Shown: positions 1-9,463 of the stretch, piece by piece
Numbering within the stretch: the stretch's first letter is position 1
Layout of the letters: each line of letters begins with the position of its first letter
Source: Marinicella meishanensis
Lineage (GTDB): Bacteria > Pseudomonadota > Gammaproteobacteria > Xanthomonadales > Marinicellaceae
Assembly (NCBI RefSeq): GCF_019931145.1
Contig: NZ_JAIOUV010000003.1
Location: 124,001-188,000 of the forward strand
DNA: 64,000 nt
Direction of reading: 5' to 3'
The notes under the pieces: generated by a model
What the model was told of the DNA's origin: nothing
What the model saw: the letters and a program-made list of their open reading frames with translations, nothing else
Databases searched by the model: none
Translations under genes and position numbers: made by a program

Positions 1-1
1 T

Positions 2-73
2 GGTTTGATGGTTTTGTTCATTGTGTTGGCCATGTTGTTGCCGATTTTCCAAATCAACACCGCTATTCAATGA
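2..73 (+). CDS. C-terminal tail of a probable GspF/PilC-type secretion inner-membrane protein (partial)
   Basis: Frame 2 is open from the window edge to TGA at 71-73. It gives a hydrophobic end with the pattern VLAMLLPIFQINTAIQ. A last membrane segment followed by LLPIF and a short polar end is how GspF-family platform proteins of type II secretion and type IV pili usually finish. Only about 23 residues are visible, so the family call is inference and any polytopic membrane protein remains possible. It ends 16 bases before ftsE, on the same strand. Confidence 0.45.
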   Translation, partial: GLMVLFIVLAMLLPIFQINTAIQ

Positions 74-89
74 GGGCTTGGGGCACAGC

Positions 90-764
90 ATGATCATCGA
101 TTTCAACCGCGTCAGCAAATCCTATGGCAAGCACAACAAAGCCTTGTCGGATGTCAGCTTTGGGGTGGAAGCCGGTGAAATGCTGTTCCTGACTGGTCAT
201 TCTGGTGCCGGTAAAACCTCAATCTTGAAATTGATCATGAAGATTGAGGACCTCAGCTATGGGCAAGCCACGGTCAATGGCTTTCAACTGCGACAACTCA
301 AAGAGCATCAATTACCACAATACCGTCAGGGACTGGGTATGATCTTTCAGGACCACCGTTTGTTGGCCAACCGCAACATCCTCGACAATGTGGCTTTGTC
401 TTTATGGATTCGTGGCTATGGACAGCAGGAAAGTCGCAAACAAGCCCGGGTCATCCTGCAGCAAGTGGGCTTGGGTGACAAATTGGCCTTCTTACCCAGC
501 CAACTGTCCAGTGGGCAGCAACAACGGGTCGGTATTGCCCGGGCCATTGTCAGCAAACCAGACATCCTGCTGGCGGATGAGCCAACCGGTAACTTGGATC
601 CCGATTTGTCGTTGGAACTGATGGAGTTGTTCATGAAGATCAACGAAGCCGGCACCACCGTGGTCATTGCCTCGCATGATTTGATTTTGATCAAACGCTT
701 GCGCAAACGGGTGTTGGTGTTGGATTCAGGGCAACTGATCGACGACTACCGGCCCAAAACATGA
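90..764 (+). CDS. ftsE: Cell division ATP-binding protein FtsE
   Basis: ABC-type ATPase of the FtsEX complex, which works at the division septum and signals to peptidoglycan hydrolases through FtsX. The 224-residue product has the Walker A motif GHSGAGKTS near residue 38, the ABC signature LSSGQQQRVGIARA, Walker B DILLADEPTGNLD and the switch histidine in ASHD. I chose the ATG at 90 because the product then begins MIIDFNRVSKSYG like other FtsE proteins; the frame can be extended to 21 but that adds an unrelated cysteine-rich stretch. The stop overlaps the ftsX start by four bases (ATGA), so the two are translationally coupled. Length is normal for the family. Confidence 0.97.
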   Translation: MIIDFNRVSKSYGKHNKALSDVSFGVEAGEMLFLTGHSGAGKTSILKLIMKIEDLSYGQATVNGFQLRQLKEHQLPQYRQGLGMIFQDHRLLANRNILDNVALSLWIRGYGQQESRKQARVILQQVGLGDKLAFLPSQLSSGQQQRVGIARAIVSKPDILLADEPTGNLDPDLSLELMELFMKINEAGTTVVIASHDLILIKRLRKRVLVLDSGQLIDDYRPKT

Positions 765-1696
765 ACCAGCCTTTGCAACAAACGCCCAGCGGCTTCAAGC
801 GGTGGTATCGCGGTCACCTGCGGGCCATGCGCGAAGGCATCAACATGCCCTTTCAATCACCGCTGTCGAGTTTGTTCACGGTCATCACTTTGGGCATTTG
901 TTTCTATTTGCCATTGGTGATGTGGACCATGTGGCAAAACTTCACCGAAGTTGAAGCCCGCTGGCAAGGGCAGGGCAGTGTCGCTTTGTTTCTGAAAAAA
1001 GGCTTGGATGCCAATCAGGTGACCGCGTTGCAACATGACCTGGATGAACGCAATCTGATTGCCGAAGTGACGGTGGTGGACAACGACACCATCAAAGCCA
1101 ACCTCAATGCCGACCCGCAATTGAATCAGATCATCGATGTCATCAAAAGCCATGAGTTACCCGATCAAATGTTGCTTAAGCCCCATCCCAATGCCACCAG
1201 CGATCAAATCCAAACATTGGCACAAAAACTGCAACTGCACCCGGATGTGGATTACGTGAGTTTTGATGCCGATTGGTTCAATCAGTTGAAGTCATTGACC
1301 CAGGCTCTGTACTATTTGATGCAAGCCAGCATCGCGGTGTTTTTGATCATCGTGTTTGTGTTCCTCAGTCATTCGATCGGTGGTGAAGTGTCGGCACACA
1401 AAGAAGAAATCGGCTTGAAAAAATTGTTGGGTGCCACCGCCGGTCAAATCCGTCGCCGATTTTTGTACGGTGGCATATACTATGGCCTGGCGGCCGCCTT
1501 GTTGTCGATGGCCATGTTAAACCTCACCTTGTGGTGGTTACAAACGCCGATTGAAGACTTGTCGGCTTCATTCGGGCACCGCATCGAATTGCGCACACCC
1601 AATGGGCCGGAAATGCTGTGGTTTGTACTGATTGTGACATTCATTGCCTGGGCCGGCTCGCGCATCAGTGCATCCAATCACATCAGGAATTTATAG
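761..1696 (+). CDS. ftsX: Cell division protein FtsX
   Basis: Membrane partner of FtsE, 311 residues, usual length. A cytoplasmic N-terminus of about 40 residues precedes a first membrane segment near residues 40-58. A periplasmic domain rich in charged residues follows (about 60-190), then three C-terminal membrane segments near 190-210, 235-260 and 285-300. This is the four-segment FtsX topology, with the motif SHSIGGEVSAHKEEIGLKKL between segments 2 and 3. The start lies inside the ftsE stop. In other bacteria the periplasmic domain recruits EnvC-type amidase activators; no such gene is in this window. Confidence 0.96.
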   Translation: MNQPLQQTPSGFKRWYRGHLRAMREGINMPFQSPLSSLFTVITLGICFYLPLVMWTMWQNFTEVEARWQGQGSVALFLKKGLDANQVTALQHDLDERNLIAEVTVVDNDTIKANLNADPQLNQIIDVIKSHELPDQMLLKPHPNATSDQIQTLAQKLQLHPDVDYVSFDADWFNQLKSLTQALYYLMQASIAVFLIIVFVFLSHSIGGEVSAHKEEIGLKKLLGATAGQIRRRFLYGGIYYGLAAALLSMAMLNLTLWWLQTPIEDLSASFGHRIELRTPNGPEMLWFVLIVTFIAWAGSRISASNHIRNL

Positions 1697-1774
1697 GTCC
1701 CTGATTTTTTGATGACCGCCACAAAAATCAACAATCGCCGCTAAGTCGCAGCACACTTGGTGTACAATGATCGC

Positions 1775-2575
1775 ATGAGTGAATCGCAGAAAGTTCTGAT
1801 CGCCGACTCTTCCAAGTTAGCCAGAACCATGACAGAAAAACTGGTCAAAAAAATCCGGCCTTACACCGATGTGTTTGCGGTTGATACGGTGGCACAAGCC
1901 CTCGATAAGCTACAAAACAACCGGGTGGATTTGATCATTTCAGCGCTGCGGTTACCGGATGATGACGGCACCAAAATCTGCCAATATGTGCGTGAGAACC
2001 ACCACTATTTACCGGTCATCATCGTTTCAGGGGATGTCGATGCCCGACTCAAAGACCGCTTATTAACCACCGATGTAACCGATTACATCGACAAAGCCGC
2101 GGGCCAGAAAGGTCTGGAGATATTCTTGCGGGGCTTGTTGCGTCCGGATGATCAAATCAACGGCAAAATCCTGTACATCGAAGATTCTGCAGTGGTGGCC
2201 CACGCCACCAAAAAGTTGTTGCAGAACCACAATCTGGAAATCACCCACACCATCAACGTCACCGATGCCAAGGAAATCATCCCAACCCGGGAAGATGCCT
2301 ATGACAAATTCGAACTGGTGTTGACCGATTACTATCTGAAGAACAACGAAACGGCCTTGGACATCCTGGACTATGTGCGCAACGATTTGGGCTTGGATAA
2401 GATCGAAATGCCCTTTGTGATCATGACCGGTGATGAAAACACCGAGAACCAAAAGCAAATCCTCAACTTGGGTGCCAATGACCTGATTGGCAAGCCAGTG
2501 AATCAGGAGGCCTTGGTGAAAAAAATCAAATTTCAAATCCGCTTCACCCAATTCCACCGCGAAAAAAACGCTTGA
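1775..2575 (+). CDS. Tandem-receiver response regulator with a degenerate first receiver
   Basis: The 266-residue protein is two CheY-like receiver domains and nothing else. Residues 5-125 form receiver 1 and 130-262 form receiver 2. In receiver 2 the phosphoacceptor aspartate is present in LVLTDYYL (D185), with the conserved lysine in IGKPV. In receiver 1 the equivalent position in DLIISALRLP is alanine (A57), so that domain should not be phosphorylated in the normal way. There is no output domain, so it probably acts by protein-protein contact or as a phosphate sink. The frame can open from a TTG at 1757, but the ATG at 1775 is preferred. A TACAAT box six bases upstream would make the message leaderless. 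Confidence 0.85.
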   Translation: MSESQKVLIADSSKLARTMTEKLVKKIRPYTDVFAVDTVAQALDKLQNNRVDLIISALRLPDDDGTKICQYVRENHHYLPVIIVSGDVDARLKDRLLTTDVTDYIDKAAGQKGLEIFLRGLLRPDDQINGKILYIEDSAVVAHATKKLLQNHNLEITHTINVTDAKEIIPTREDAYDKFELVLTDYYLKNNETALDILDYVRNDLGLDKIEMPFVIMTGDENTENQKQILNLGANDLIGKPVNQEALVKKIKFQIRFTQFHREKNA

Positions 2576-2581
2576 TGGCCG

Positions 2582-3262
2582 ATGCCTGTGCAGCTTGATG
2601 ACAGTTGGCTGGCCCACTTGGGCGCTGAGTTTGAGCAGCCCTACATGCAGCAACTGAAGGCCTTTTTGCAGCAGGAAAAACATCACAAGAAAATCATATA
2701 TCCCCCTGGTCAATTGATGTTCAACGCCCTGAACACCACCCCTTTGGATCAAGTTAAAGTGGTGATTCTCGGGCAGGATCCTTACCATGGTCCAGGGCAG
2801 GCCCATGGCTTGTCGTTTTCGGTCCCACCGGGGATCAAGCCTCCCCCATCATTGCTCAACATTTTCAAAGAAATTGAAGCCGACTTGGGTATCCGCAATG
2901 CCATCGGCGACCTGACGGCTTGGGCCCGTCAAGGGGTGTTGTTGTTGAACAGTGTGCTCAGTGTGGAACAGGCCCGGGCAGGCAGCCACCAAGGCCGTGG
3001 TTGGGAAACGTTCACCGACCGCATCATAGAAGTCATCAACCAGCACGCCCAACACGTGGTGTTCATGTTGTGGGGCTCGTATGCGCAAAAGAAAGGACAG
3101 CACATCGATGGCCGCCAACATTTGGTGTTGCGGGCACCGCATCCGTCACCGTTGTCAGCCCATCGTGGTTTTTTGGGTTGTCGACATTTTTCCCAATGCA
3201 ATGCCTACTTACAACAAAATGAGAAGTCGGTCATAAACTGGCAATTGGTCACGCCGACTTGA
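2582..3262 (+). CDS. ung: Uracil-DNA glycosylase
   Basis: Removes uracil from DNA in base excision repair. The 226-residue product carries the water-activating motif [18 protein letters not shown], with the catalytic aspartate at D66. The DNA-intercalating loop [13 protein letters not shown] lies near the C-terminus, and LLNSVLSVE matches the uracil pocket of family 1 enzymes. Length matches bacterial Ung. The ATG at 2582 is the only workable start: an ATG at 2575 overlapping the previous stop runs into a stop within eight codons. Only six bases separate it from the tandem-receiver gene. Confidence 0.97.
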   Translation: MPVQLDDSWLAHLGAEFEQPYMQQLKAFLQQEKHHKKIIYPPGQLMFNALNTTPLDQVKVVILGQDPYHGPGQAHGLSFSVPPGIKPPPSLLNIFKEIEADLGIRNAIGDLTAWARQGVLLLNSVLSVEQARAGSHQGRGWETFTDRIIEVINQHAQHVVFMLWGSYAQKKGQHIDGRQHLVLRAPHPSPLSAHRGFLGCRHFSQCNAYLQQNEKSVINWQLVTPT

Positions 3263-3308
3263 TGACATTGTGATAAACTGATATTTCGAATATTTTGGAG
3301 CTTACTGC

Positions 3309-5096
3309 ATGAGAGCCATCTGCTTGATGTTGATGATGGTGCTGTCTCAGAATTTGTTGGCTTTTGAAATGGATGACTCCAGTCAATTGAATGCTGATGG
3401 TGGCCAATTGCGTCTTCACACTTTTTACCCACTGTTGGAAAAGTACGGCATCACGGTTGAAGATTCGATCGTTGACCGCCAACTTGACTGGGAGCAAAAT
3501 GCCCACATATCGCGCATCAAACCCTTGGGTGGGTTGCAGTTGTACGCGCCTTATGGTGGACTGAAAGCGGTCACCGGCGGACAATTGCATTTGGCGACCG
3601 ATTTCGCTTGGATTTTGGCCGATGGACGCCGCATCGAATTCAAAGACTTGCAAGCCAAACCCACCTCCCAACCGCTGAAATCCGGTGATTTGACCACCTT
3701 GGACCTGTACAACTCTGAAGGACAGGTGGTGTTCACCCTGGATCACATCCACGCCGGCTTTGCTGCTGGCAGGACCCATCTGTTCATGGAAAACATGGAC
3801 TGGCGCATCAGCCCTTGGTTGGCCAAACACATCAGTTTGCCCGAATTGGCCCATCATGTGATCGGACAAGCCAACATGGAGGTGATGATCTCAATCCCTG
3901 CTGATTACCGGCCCAAAGCCGCCCTTGGGGGCTGCTCTGCGGGTGACAATTGGCCACCGGGGAACCCGGATGTCGATGTGGCACTGATTGACATGCAGGA
4001 GGCGGCTTATTTGGATGATGTGGGCGATGATCACATCATCATCACCCCTTCGGCCACGTTAGAAAGTGTGGGCACGGCTGATGTGGCCTGGTACCGCAAA
4101 TTCACCGGTGATTTTGACCCCTACAACAATGATCAACACCCTTATCTGATTTGGAATTTGTACCGCGAAATCGATGGTCGCTTTGAGCAAATTGGCATGT
4201 CAGGAGTGAAACACGCCTTCTTTACGGTCAACACCGTGTGTCCTTGTGCGGGTGGCCAAGTCTTGTTTCCCACCTGTCAAGACAAATACAGCATCAGCAA
4301 CAACAATGCCCCCAGTCACTTGGGTCCGCGCGACAACATCGAAGCATACACCGGTCTGTGGGAAAGCACCGGTTCTTTCTTTGATCAGAATGGTGACGGG
4401 GTACAGGACACCACCTCCAATGGTTTGGGACAAAACCGATTGGTGGCCGCCGAAGCGGATTTGAATCACCCCCAGGCTGAGTATTACCTGTCAGCCTGGT
4501 ATCTGATACGTGATGACATCAACATCCACAACAGCATGGGCCACAAGCAATACAGCATCGCACCCAACGGCAACGCCTGGTTGGTGACGGCCTTGACCCC
4601 TTTCATCAGTGGTCCAGCCAGTGATCAATACGTGTCTCCCAACACCGTTGATTTGCCTGCAGGCACGGCTTCCCAAAGATTGCACCAAAATGGTGAAGGG
4701 CATTTGACGGTTGCTGTGAAAGTGGAGGAAAAGGGCGTGGGTTCTTACCGTTACAATTACATGATCGAAAACCACGATTATGATCCCCAGATACAAACCA
4801 TCACCATCCCCTTTCCGGATGTTGGTCAATATTCAAACTGGGTGTTTTCGGATGTTGATGAGGACCTGGTGAATGACTGGACGGTGTCCGCAGCCAACGG
4901 TCAGTTGATGCTGCAAGCCCCTGCAGGCAATGAAATTGACTGGGGCACCTTGTATGCATTTTCATTCACCACTGATTTGCCTCCTGTGTTGGGCGATGTG
5001 GTATTGACCGGGCTGGAAAATGGTGGCAACGAATTCAGCAGCCAAGTGATTGTGCCAAGTTTCTCGGATTTGATATTTGCGACGGCCTTCGAATAA
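3309..5096 (+). CDS. Large secreted protein with a DLIFATAFE tail; function unknown
   Basis: A signal peptide of about 18 residues (cut after LLA) is followed by roughly 575 exported residues with no further membrane segment. A central cysteine-containing stretch (near residues 298-345, with [14 protein letters not shown], then CQDKYSISN, then [12 protein letters not shown]) recalls a family of uncharacterised secreted proteins I associate with Planctomycetes and some Gammaproteobacteria; that is memory, not a search. The last nine residues, DLIFATAFE, match the tail of the secreted protein at 32488-33942. RBS TTGGAG ends nine bases before the ATG. A hairpin with a T-tract at 5139-5171 follows the gene. 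No catalytic motif is evident. Confidence 0.75.
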   Translation: MRAICLMLMMVLSQNLLAFEMDDSSQLNADGGQLRLHTFYPLLEKYGITVEDSIVDRQLDWEQNAHISRIKPLGGLQLYAPYGGLKAVTGGQLHLATDFAWILADGRRIEFKDLQAKPTSQPLKSGDLTTLDLYNSEGQVVFTLDHIHAGFAAGRTHLFMENMDWRISPWLAKHISLPELAHHVIGQANMEVMISIPADYRPKAALGGCSAGDNWPPGNPDVDVALIDMQEAAYLDDVGDDHIIITPSATLESVGTADVAWYRKFTGDFDPYNNDQHPYLIWNLYREIDGRFEQIGMSGVKHAFFTVNTVCPCAGGQVLFPTCQDKYSISNNNAPSHLGPRDNIEAYTGLWESTGSFFDQNGDGVQDTTSNGLGQNRLVAAEADLNHPQAEYYLSAWYLIRDDINIHNSMGHKQYSIAPNGNAWLVTALTPFISGPASDQYVSPNTVDLPAGTASQRLHQNGEGHLTVAVKVEEKGVGSYRYNYMIENHDYDPQIQTITIPFPDVGQYSNWVFSDVDEDLVNDWTVSAANGQLMLQAPAGNEIDWGTLYAFSFTTDLPPVLGDVVLTGLENGGNEFSSQVIVPSFSDLIFATAFE

Positions 5097-5138
5097 CTGA
5101 ATATGCCCTGAATAAGGGGCTTGAACTTTTATGCAAAG

Positions 5139-5171
5139 AACGCGTATATCTGATAGAATACGCGTTTTTTT
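5139..5171 (+). terminator. Intrinsic terminator after the 595-residue secreted protein gene
   Basis: AACGCGTAT (5139-5147) pairs perfectly with ATACGCGTT (5158-5166) around a 10-base loop and runs into a T-tract. It ends 14 bases before the infA start, so infA must be transcribed by read-through or from a promoter embedded here. The loop and right arm also contain TAGAAT, a possible -10 box. Confidence 0.75.
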
Positions 5172-5185
5172 ATGCAACAACATTT

Positions 5186-5404
5186 ATGGCGAAAGAAGAC
5201 GTAATTGAATTGGAAGGTAAAGTGATTGATACCTTACCCAATACCATGTTCCGGGTTGAGTTGGAAAACGGTCACATCGTGACGGCTCACATTTCCGGTC
5301 GCATGCGCAAACACTACATCAGAATTCTGACCGGTGACACGGTCACGGTGGAATTGACCCCTTACGATTTGAGTAAAGGGCGCATCACCTTTCGCAGTAA
5401 ATAA
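5186..5404 (+). CDS. infA: Translation initiation factor IF-1
   Basis: The 72-residue OB-fold protein binds the ribosomal A site during initiation. It begins [13 protein letters not shown] and contains the family motif [13 protein letters not shown] and the end [10 protein letters not shown]. Length and sequence are near-identical to the gammaproteobacterial consensus. It sits tail-to-tail with clpA, the neighbourhood seen in many relatives. Confidence 0.98.
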   Translation: MAKEDVIELEGKVIDTLPNTMFRVELENGHIVTAHISGRMRKHYIRILTGDTVTVELTPYDLSKGRITFRSK

Positions 5405-5434
5405 CCCTTCCTACAGCGGTTGCCCCGGCCACCA

Positions 5435-7717
5435 TCAATGGGCAGTGGGGCTTTCCTCAACCGCTGACAGCATCAAGGTGCTGGGGATGATTTCGAAGTT
5501 CAGTGCATCGTTGATGACATTGATTTTCACCAAACCGCCTTGTTTCAGCTGACCAAATAATATTTCATCAACCAACGGTTTCTTGACGTGTTGATCAATC
5601 GCGCGTTGCATGGGTCTGGCACCCATTTCTGGGTTGTATCCTTTGCCCACCAACCACTCTCGGGCCGCTTGGGTGATGTTGAAAGTGATGCCAGGTTCTT
5701 TCAACTGTTGCTCCAACTCGATGATGATTTTGTCCACAATTTTTTCGATGTGGGCTTTTTCCAAGGCTTTGAATGGCACGATGGCATCCAGTCGATTGCG
5801 AAACTCAGGGGTGAATGCCCGGTTCAATTCGATCATGGCATCAGAGCTGTGGTCCTGTTCCAAAAAGCCAAAGCTGTTTTGACTGAAGGCCGTGGCGCCG
5901 GCGTTGGTGGTCATCACCAACAACACATTGCGGAAATCGGTTTCCCGCCCATTGGAATCGGTTAATTTGCCGTTGTCCATAACCTGCAGTAACACGTTGA
6001 GGACGTCCGGGTGGGCTTTTTCAATCTCATCCAACAGCACAATGCTGTGCGGGGTTTGGTGAACTTTGTCGGTCAACAAGCCCCCTTGGTCATGGCCCAC
6101 ATAACCGGGCGGTGCGCCGATCATTTTGGCCACGGTGTGCGGCTCCATGTATTCGGACATGTCAAAGCGGATTAACTTCAATCCCAAGTGGTGCGACAGT
6201 TGTTTCACCACTTCGGTTTTGCCCACACCAGTGGGTCCGGCAAAAATCAAGTTCGCCACGGTGCGGTTGTCGCGGTTCAAGCCGGCACGGGCCATTTTGA
6301 TGGCCGTGGCCAAAATGTCGATGGCTTCATCTTGACCAAAGATCACATGCTGTAAATTGCGTTCAATGGATTGCAGACGTTGACCGTCTTCCTGATTCAG
6401 GTCATCCACCGGAATTTTGGCGATGGATGCCACCACCCGTTTGATGTCAGAGGCATTGATGGGTTCGTTTTGTAAGCCCTGAATGCGTTGCCAGGACCCG
6501 GCTTCATCAATGGCATCGATGGCTTTGTCAGGTAAAAATTTGTCGCTGATGTGCTTGGCCGATAATTTGACGGCTGAAGTGACCGCTGATTCTTCGTAGG
6601 TGACCCCATGGAACCCTTCAAAATGAGTTTGCAGGCCTTTGATGATCTCAATGGCCTCATCTTGGGTGGGTTCGGTAACGGTGATTTTTTGAAACCGTCT
6701 GGACAAAGCCCGGTCGCGATCAAACACATTGCGCACTTCGTCCTGGGTGGTGGCGCCGATGCAGCGCAGCGAGCCTTTGCTCAAGGCCGGCTTGAGCAAA
6801 TTGGACGCATCCAGAGAGCCACCGGATACGGCGCCAGCGCCGATGATGGTGTGAATCTCATCAATGAACATGATGGCATGATCGATGCCTTCGATGTATT
6901 TTATCACGGCTTTGAGCCGTTTTTCAAAATCCCCGCGGTATTTGGTGCCGGCCAACAAGCCACCCAAATCCAAGGCGAACACGTGCGCATCTTGCATCAC
7001 GGCCGGGACTTGTTGGTTGACCACATGCAGGGCCAGACCTTCGGCTATGGCGGTTTTACCCACCCCGGGTTCACCGACCAATAAGGGGTTGTTTTTGGAA
7101 CGACGCATGAGGATTTGGATCATCCGTTGTAATTCCTCGGTGCGGCCGATCAGGGGATCGATTTCACCGACCTCGGCTTTGGCGTTGAGGTCGACCAGGA
7201 ATTCTTTGCCAGCGTCTTTTTTCTCGGTCTCTGCGATGGCCTCGTCGGTTTGTTCAATGGTGTCTGGTTTGAGCCGGTCTTCGGTCACTTCGCTGTCACC
7301 GTGGGCAATGCTGCGCACCACATCAAAGCGGGTGATGCCTTGTTTGTTCAACAAGTACACCACATGGGAATCCATTTCATCGAACATTGCCACCAACACC
7401 CGGTCTCCGGTTACGGTTTTCAATTCGGCTGATTGGGCCGAATAGATGGCCCGTTGGATGACCCGCCTGAAGGCCAGGGTGGGTTGGGTTTCCAGCTCGG
7501 AGTCAGCCGGCAGTATTTTCACGTGTTGACCGATCAACACCTCCAGTTCTTGTTGCAACAGTTGCTTGTCGGCGCCGACCATGCTCAGCACCTGACTGGC
7601 GTGTTTGTTGTTGATCAAAGCCAACATCAAATGTTCCATGGTCAACAGTTCATGGCGGCGTTTGCGCGCCAGCTTGTAAATTTTGTTGATGCTTTGATCT
7701 AAATGAACATCCAACAT
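5435..7717 (-). CDS. clpA: ATP-dependent Clp protease ATP-binding subunit ClpA
   Basis: Hexameric AAA+ unfoldase that feeds ClpP. The 760-residue product has the N-terminal Clp repeat domain (residues 1-145). AAA module 1 has Walker A GEPGVGKTAIAEG and Walker B MFIDEIHTIIGAG. AAA module 2 has GPTGVGKTEV, VLLDEIEKAHPDV and the sensor-2 segment NPEMGARPMQRAI. The start at 7717 (MLDVHLDQS) is preferred over a start 21 bases upstream because a GGAGG sequence precedes it at good spacing. The start codon shares its A with the clpS stop (TGATG), so the two are coupled. No clpP is in the window. Confidence 0.97.
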   Translation of the reverse strand: MLDVHLDQSINKIYKLARKRRHELLTMEHLMLALINNKHASQVLSMVGADKQLLQQELEVLIGQHVKILPADSELETQPTLAFRRVIQRAIYSAQSAELKTVTGDRVLVAMFDEMDSHVVYLLNKQGITRFDVVRSIAHGDSEVTEDRLKPDTIEQTDEAIAETEKKDAGKEFLVDLNAKAEVGEIDPLIGRTEELQRMIQILMRRSKNNPLLVGEPGVGKTAIAEGLALHVVNQQVPAVMQDAHVFALDLGGLLAGTKYRGDFEKRLKAVIKYIEGIDHAIMFIDEIHTIIGAGAVSGGSLDASNLLKPALSKGSLRCIGATTQDEVRNVFDRDRALSRRFQKITVTEPTQDEAIEIIKGLQTHFEGFHGVTYEESAVTSAVKLSAKHISDKFLPDKAIDAIDEAGSWQRIQGLQNEPINASDIKRVVASIAKIPVDDLNQEDGQRLQSIERNLQHVIFGQDEAIDILATAIKMARAGLNRDNRTVANLIFAGPTGVGKTEVVKQLSHHLGLKLIRFDMSEYMEPHTVAKMIGAPPGYVGHDQGGLLTDKVHQTPHSIVLLDEIEKAHPDVLNVLLQVMDNGKLTDSNGRETDFRNVLLVMTTNAGATAFSQNSFGFLEQDHSSDAMIELNRAFTPEFRNRLDAIVPFKALEKAHIEKIVDKIIIELEQQLKEPGITFNITQAAREWLVGKGYNPEMGARPMQRAIDQHVKKPLVDEILFGQLKQGGLVKINVINDALNFEIIPSTLMLSAVEESPTAH

Positions 7718-8037
7718 CAAACCACCTCCGCGACGCACAACAAAGGATGTTCGTATTCCCTGGCATACTCATTGACCAGAGCGGTTTTGGTTTCCGCCAC
7801 TTCATGGGTGTAGATGCCACACAAGCCTTGTCCACGTGTGTGCACATGCAGCATGATTTGGGTGGCTTTTTGTTCGTCCATATCAAAGAACTTTTGCAAT
7901 ACTTCGATGACAAAATCCATGGGTGTGTAGTCATCATTCAACAGCATCACTTTGTACATACTGGGTTCTTTGAATTCTTGTTCCGTCTGCTCCAGCAGAC
8001 CGGCGCCCAATTCGTGTTTGTTTTGTTTGTCCGACAT
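7717..8037 (-). CDS. clpS: ClpA adaptor protein ClpS
   Basis: N-recognin adaptor that delivers N-degron substrates to ClpAP. The 106-residue product has the diagnostic core [20 protein letters not shown] and the C-terminal segment [14 protein letters not shown]. The negatively charged flexible N-terminus (to about residue 22) is typical. It lies directly upstream of clpA with a one-base overlap. A minus-strand promoter with TTGAAA and TATAAG boxes 18 bases apart lies at 8063-8092. Confidence 0.97.
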   Translation of the reverse strand: MSDKQNKHELGAGLLEQTEQEFKEPSMYKVMLLNDDYTPMDFVIEVLQKFFDMDEQKATQIMLHVHTRGQGLCGIYTHEVAETKTALVNEYAREYEHPLLCVAEVV

Positions 8038-8062
8038 GTTTCAGGTTCGTTTTATCTCGCAG

Positions 8063-8092
8063 CTTATATTGGCATACAAATTGATATTTCAA
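8063..8092 (-). promoter_or_regulatory. Predicted sigma-70-type promoter for clpS-clpA
   Basis: On the minus strand TTGAAA (8092-8087) and TATAAG (8068-8063) are separated by 18 bases. They lie about 25 bases upstream of the clpS start, with a leader long enough for a ribosome site. Confidence 0.6.
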
Positions 8093-8201
8093 GTCAGTCA
8101 CCATTATCTTAGCGCATGGTGGATGGTTGGTACCAGATGTGTCACTGGAAATTGCCTGTTTATCATTTTAATCGAAATGGCCAGACAATGTAAAATTCTA
8201 G

Positions 8202-8231
8202 TTGACCGATCGGTCAGTCAGTTGTTATGAT
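8202..8231 (+). promoter_or_regulatory. Predicted alkB promoter overlapped by a palindromic operator
   Basis: TTGACC (8202-8207) and TATGAT (8226-8231) are 18 bases apart, about 27 bases before the alkB start. The perfect 14-base palindrome TGACCGATCGGTCA (8203-8216) covers the -35 box. The half-site TGACCG facing CGGTCA resembles operators bound by TetR-family repressors, so repression by steric block is the natural reading. No TetR-family gene lies within the window. The regulator identity is inference. Confidence 0.65.
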
Positions 8232-8257
8232 GACCCCATTCCAAGCAAAAATCAGTG

Positions 8258-9376
8258 ATGGCCATGCCTCTGCAAAACGCAAAACCCAAAAAATATTTAT
8301 GGATCTTTTCGACCCTGATGCCATTGGTTGGGGTGGCAGGGATTGCCTTGTTTCAAATAACCAATACCCCATGGATGTTGTTGGTACCATTGATTTTTAT
8401 CTATCTGTTCATCCCGTTGTTGGACACCATATTTTCCACCGATGATTCCAACCCCAATGCAAAGCAGGTGGTCGAATTGGAACAATCGGCTTATTATGAT
8501 TGGGTCTTGTATTTGATGTTGCCATTGCATTTTGGGGTGCTGGCATACACCGTCCATTTCATGCTCAACACGCCCTTGGCACTGGGCTGGCAATTGATTC
8601 AGCTATTGATTTTGGGGGTGTTTGGCGGACTGGCAGTCAATTTGGGTCATGAATTGGGCCATAAAAAATCCCGCGTGGATCGCAATCTGGCCAAATTGGC
8701 CCTGGCCAGTGGCGCCTATGGTCATTTCAACATCGAACACAATGCCGGTCATCATCGCGCAGTGGCCACCCCTGAGGACAGCGCCAGCGCCCGCATGGGT
8801 GAGAGCATCTATCAATTCGTGCGACGCGAATATCCGGGTGGACTGCGTCGGGCTTGGCGCATTGAAACCGAGCGACTGGCCAGAAAAGGCCTGCCCTGGT
8901 ATGCCTGGGACAACCAAATCTTGCATTCATATTACCTGACCTTCGGCATCTACGCCTTGATGACGGCTTGGTTGGGATGGGGGGCTTTGTTGATCTTGTT
9001 GTTGCATGCGCCCATCGTGTGGTGGCAATTGACCAGTGCCAACTACATCGAACACTATGGCTTGTTGCGTCAACGGGACGCCAATGGACGCTATGAAAAG
9101 TGCCAACCCAAACATTCTTGGAACTCCAATCATTTGATTTCCAATTTGGTGTTGTTCCATTTGCAACGGCATTCCGATCACCACGCCAACCCAGCCAGGC
9201 ATTACCAAAGTTTGCGGCATTTTGAAGAAGCGCCGCAATTGCCCACTGGCTACATGGGGATGTTTCTGTTGGCCTATGTGCCGGCCTTGTGGTATCACGT
9301 CATGGATCCCCGGGTGCTGCAATGGAGCGGACATGACCTGAGTTTGGTCAACACCGCTGCGCCCAAATCGGCTTGA
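8258..9376 (+). CDS. alkB: Alkane 1-monooxygenase (AlkB-type membrane diiron hydroxylase)
   Basis: Hydroxylates the terminal carbon of medium-chain alkanes or related fatty chains in the inner membrane, using rubredoxin as electron donor. The 372-residue protein has about six membrane segments and all the histidine boxes of the family: HELGHK, HNAGHHRAVATPEDSASA, the NYIEHYGLLRQ signature and LQRHSDHHANPARHYQSLR. The last two separate AlkB from ordinary desaturases. ATG at 8258 (a GTG precedes it, an ATG follows at 8264) is the likely start, though the ribosome site is weak. No rubredoxin or alcohol dehydrogenase gene is adjacent. Chain-length preference cannot be read from sequence. Confidence 0.93.
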   Translation: MAMPLQNAKPKKYLWIFSTLMPLVGVAGIALFQITNTPWMLLVPLIFIYLFIPLLDTIFSTDDSNPNAKQVVELEQSAYYDWVLYLMLPLHFGVLAYTVHFMLNTPLALGWQLIQLLILGVFGGLAVNLGHELGHKKSRVDRNLAKLALASGAYGHFNIEHNAGHHRAVATPEDSASARMGESIYQFVRREYPGGLRRAWRIETERLARKGLPWYAWDNQILHSYYLTFGIYALMTAWLGWGALLILLLHAPIVWWQLTSANYIEHYGLLRQRDANGRYEKCQPKHSWNSNHLISNLVLFHLQRHSDHHANPARHYQSLRHFEEAPQLPTGYMGMFLLAYVPALWYHVMDPRVLQWSGHDLSLVNTAAPKSA

Positions 9377-9463
9377 ATCACATCTGGGTTGGTTTGAAAG
9401 CCAGCCAAACACTAGCCAAGTCCGTGGTATAATTCGCAGCCTTCTACAGCCCCAAAGGCCCTC

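Noticed and set aside
5104-5120. Short hairpin CCCT/AGGGG upstream of infA as a riboswitch
   Set aside because: The stem is only four or five pairs and lies before the stronger terminator at 5139-5171.
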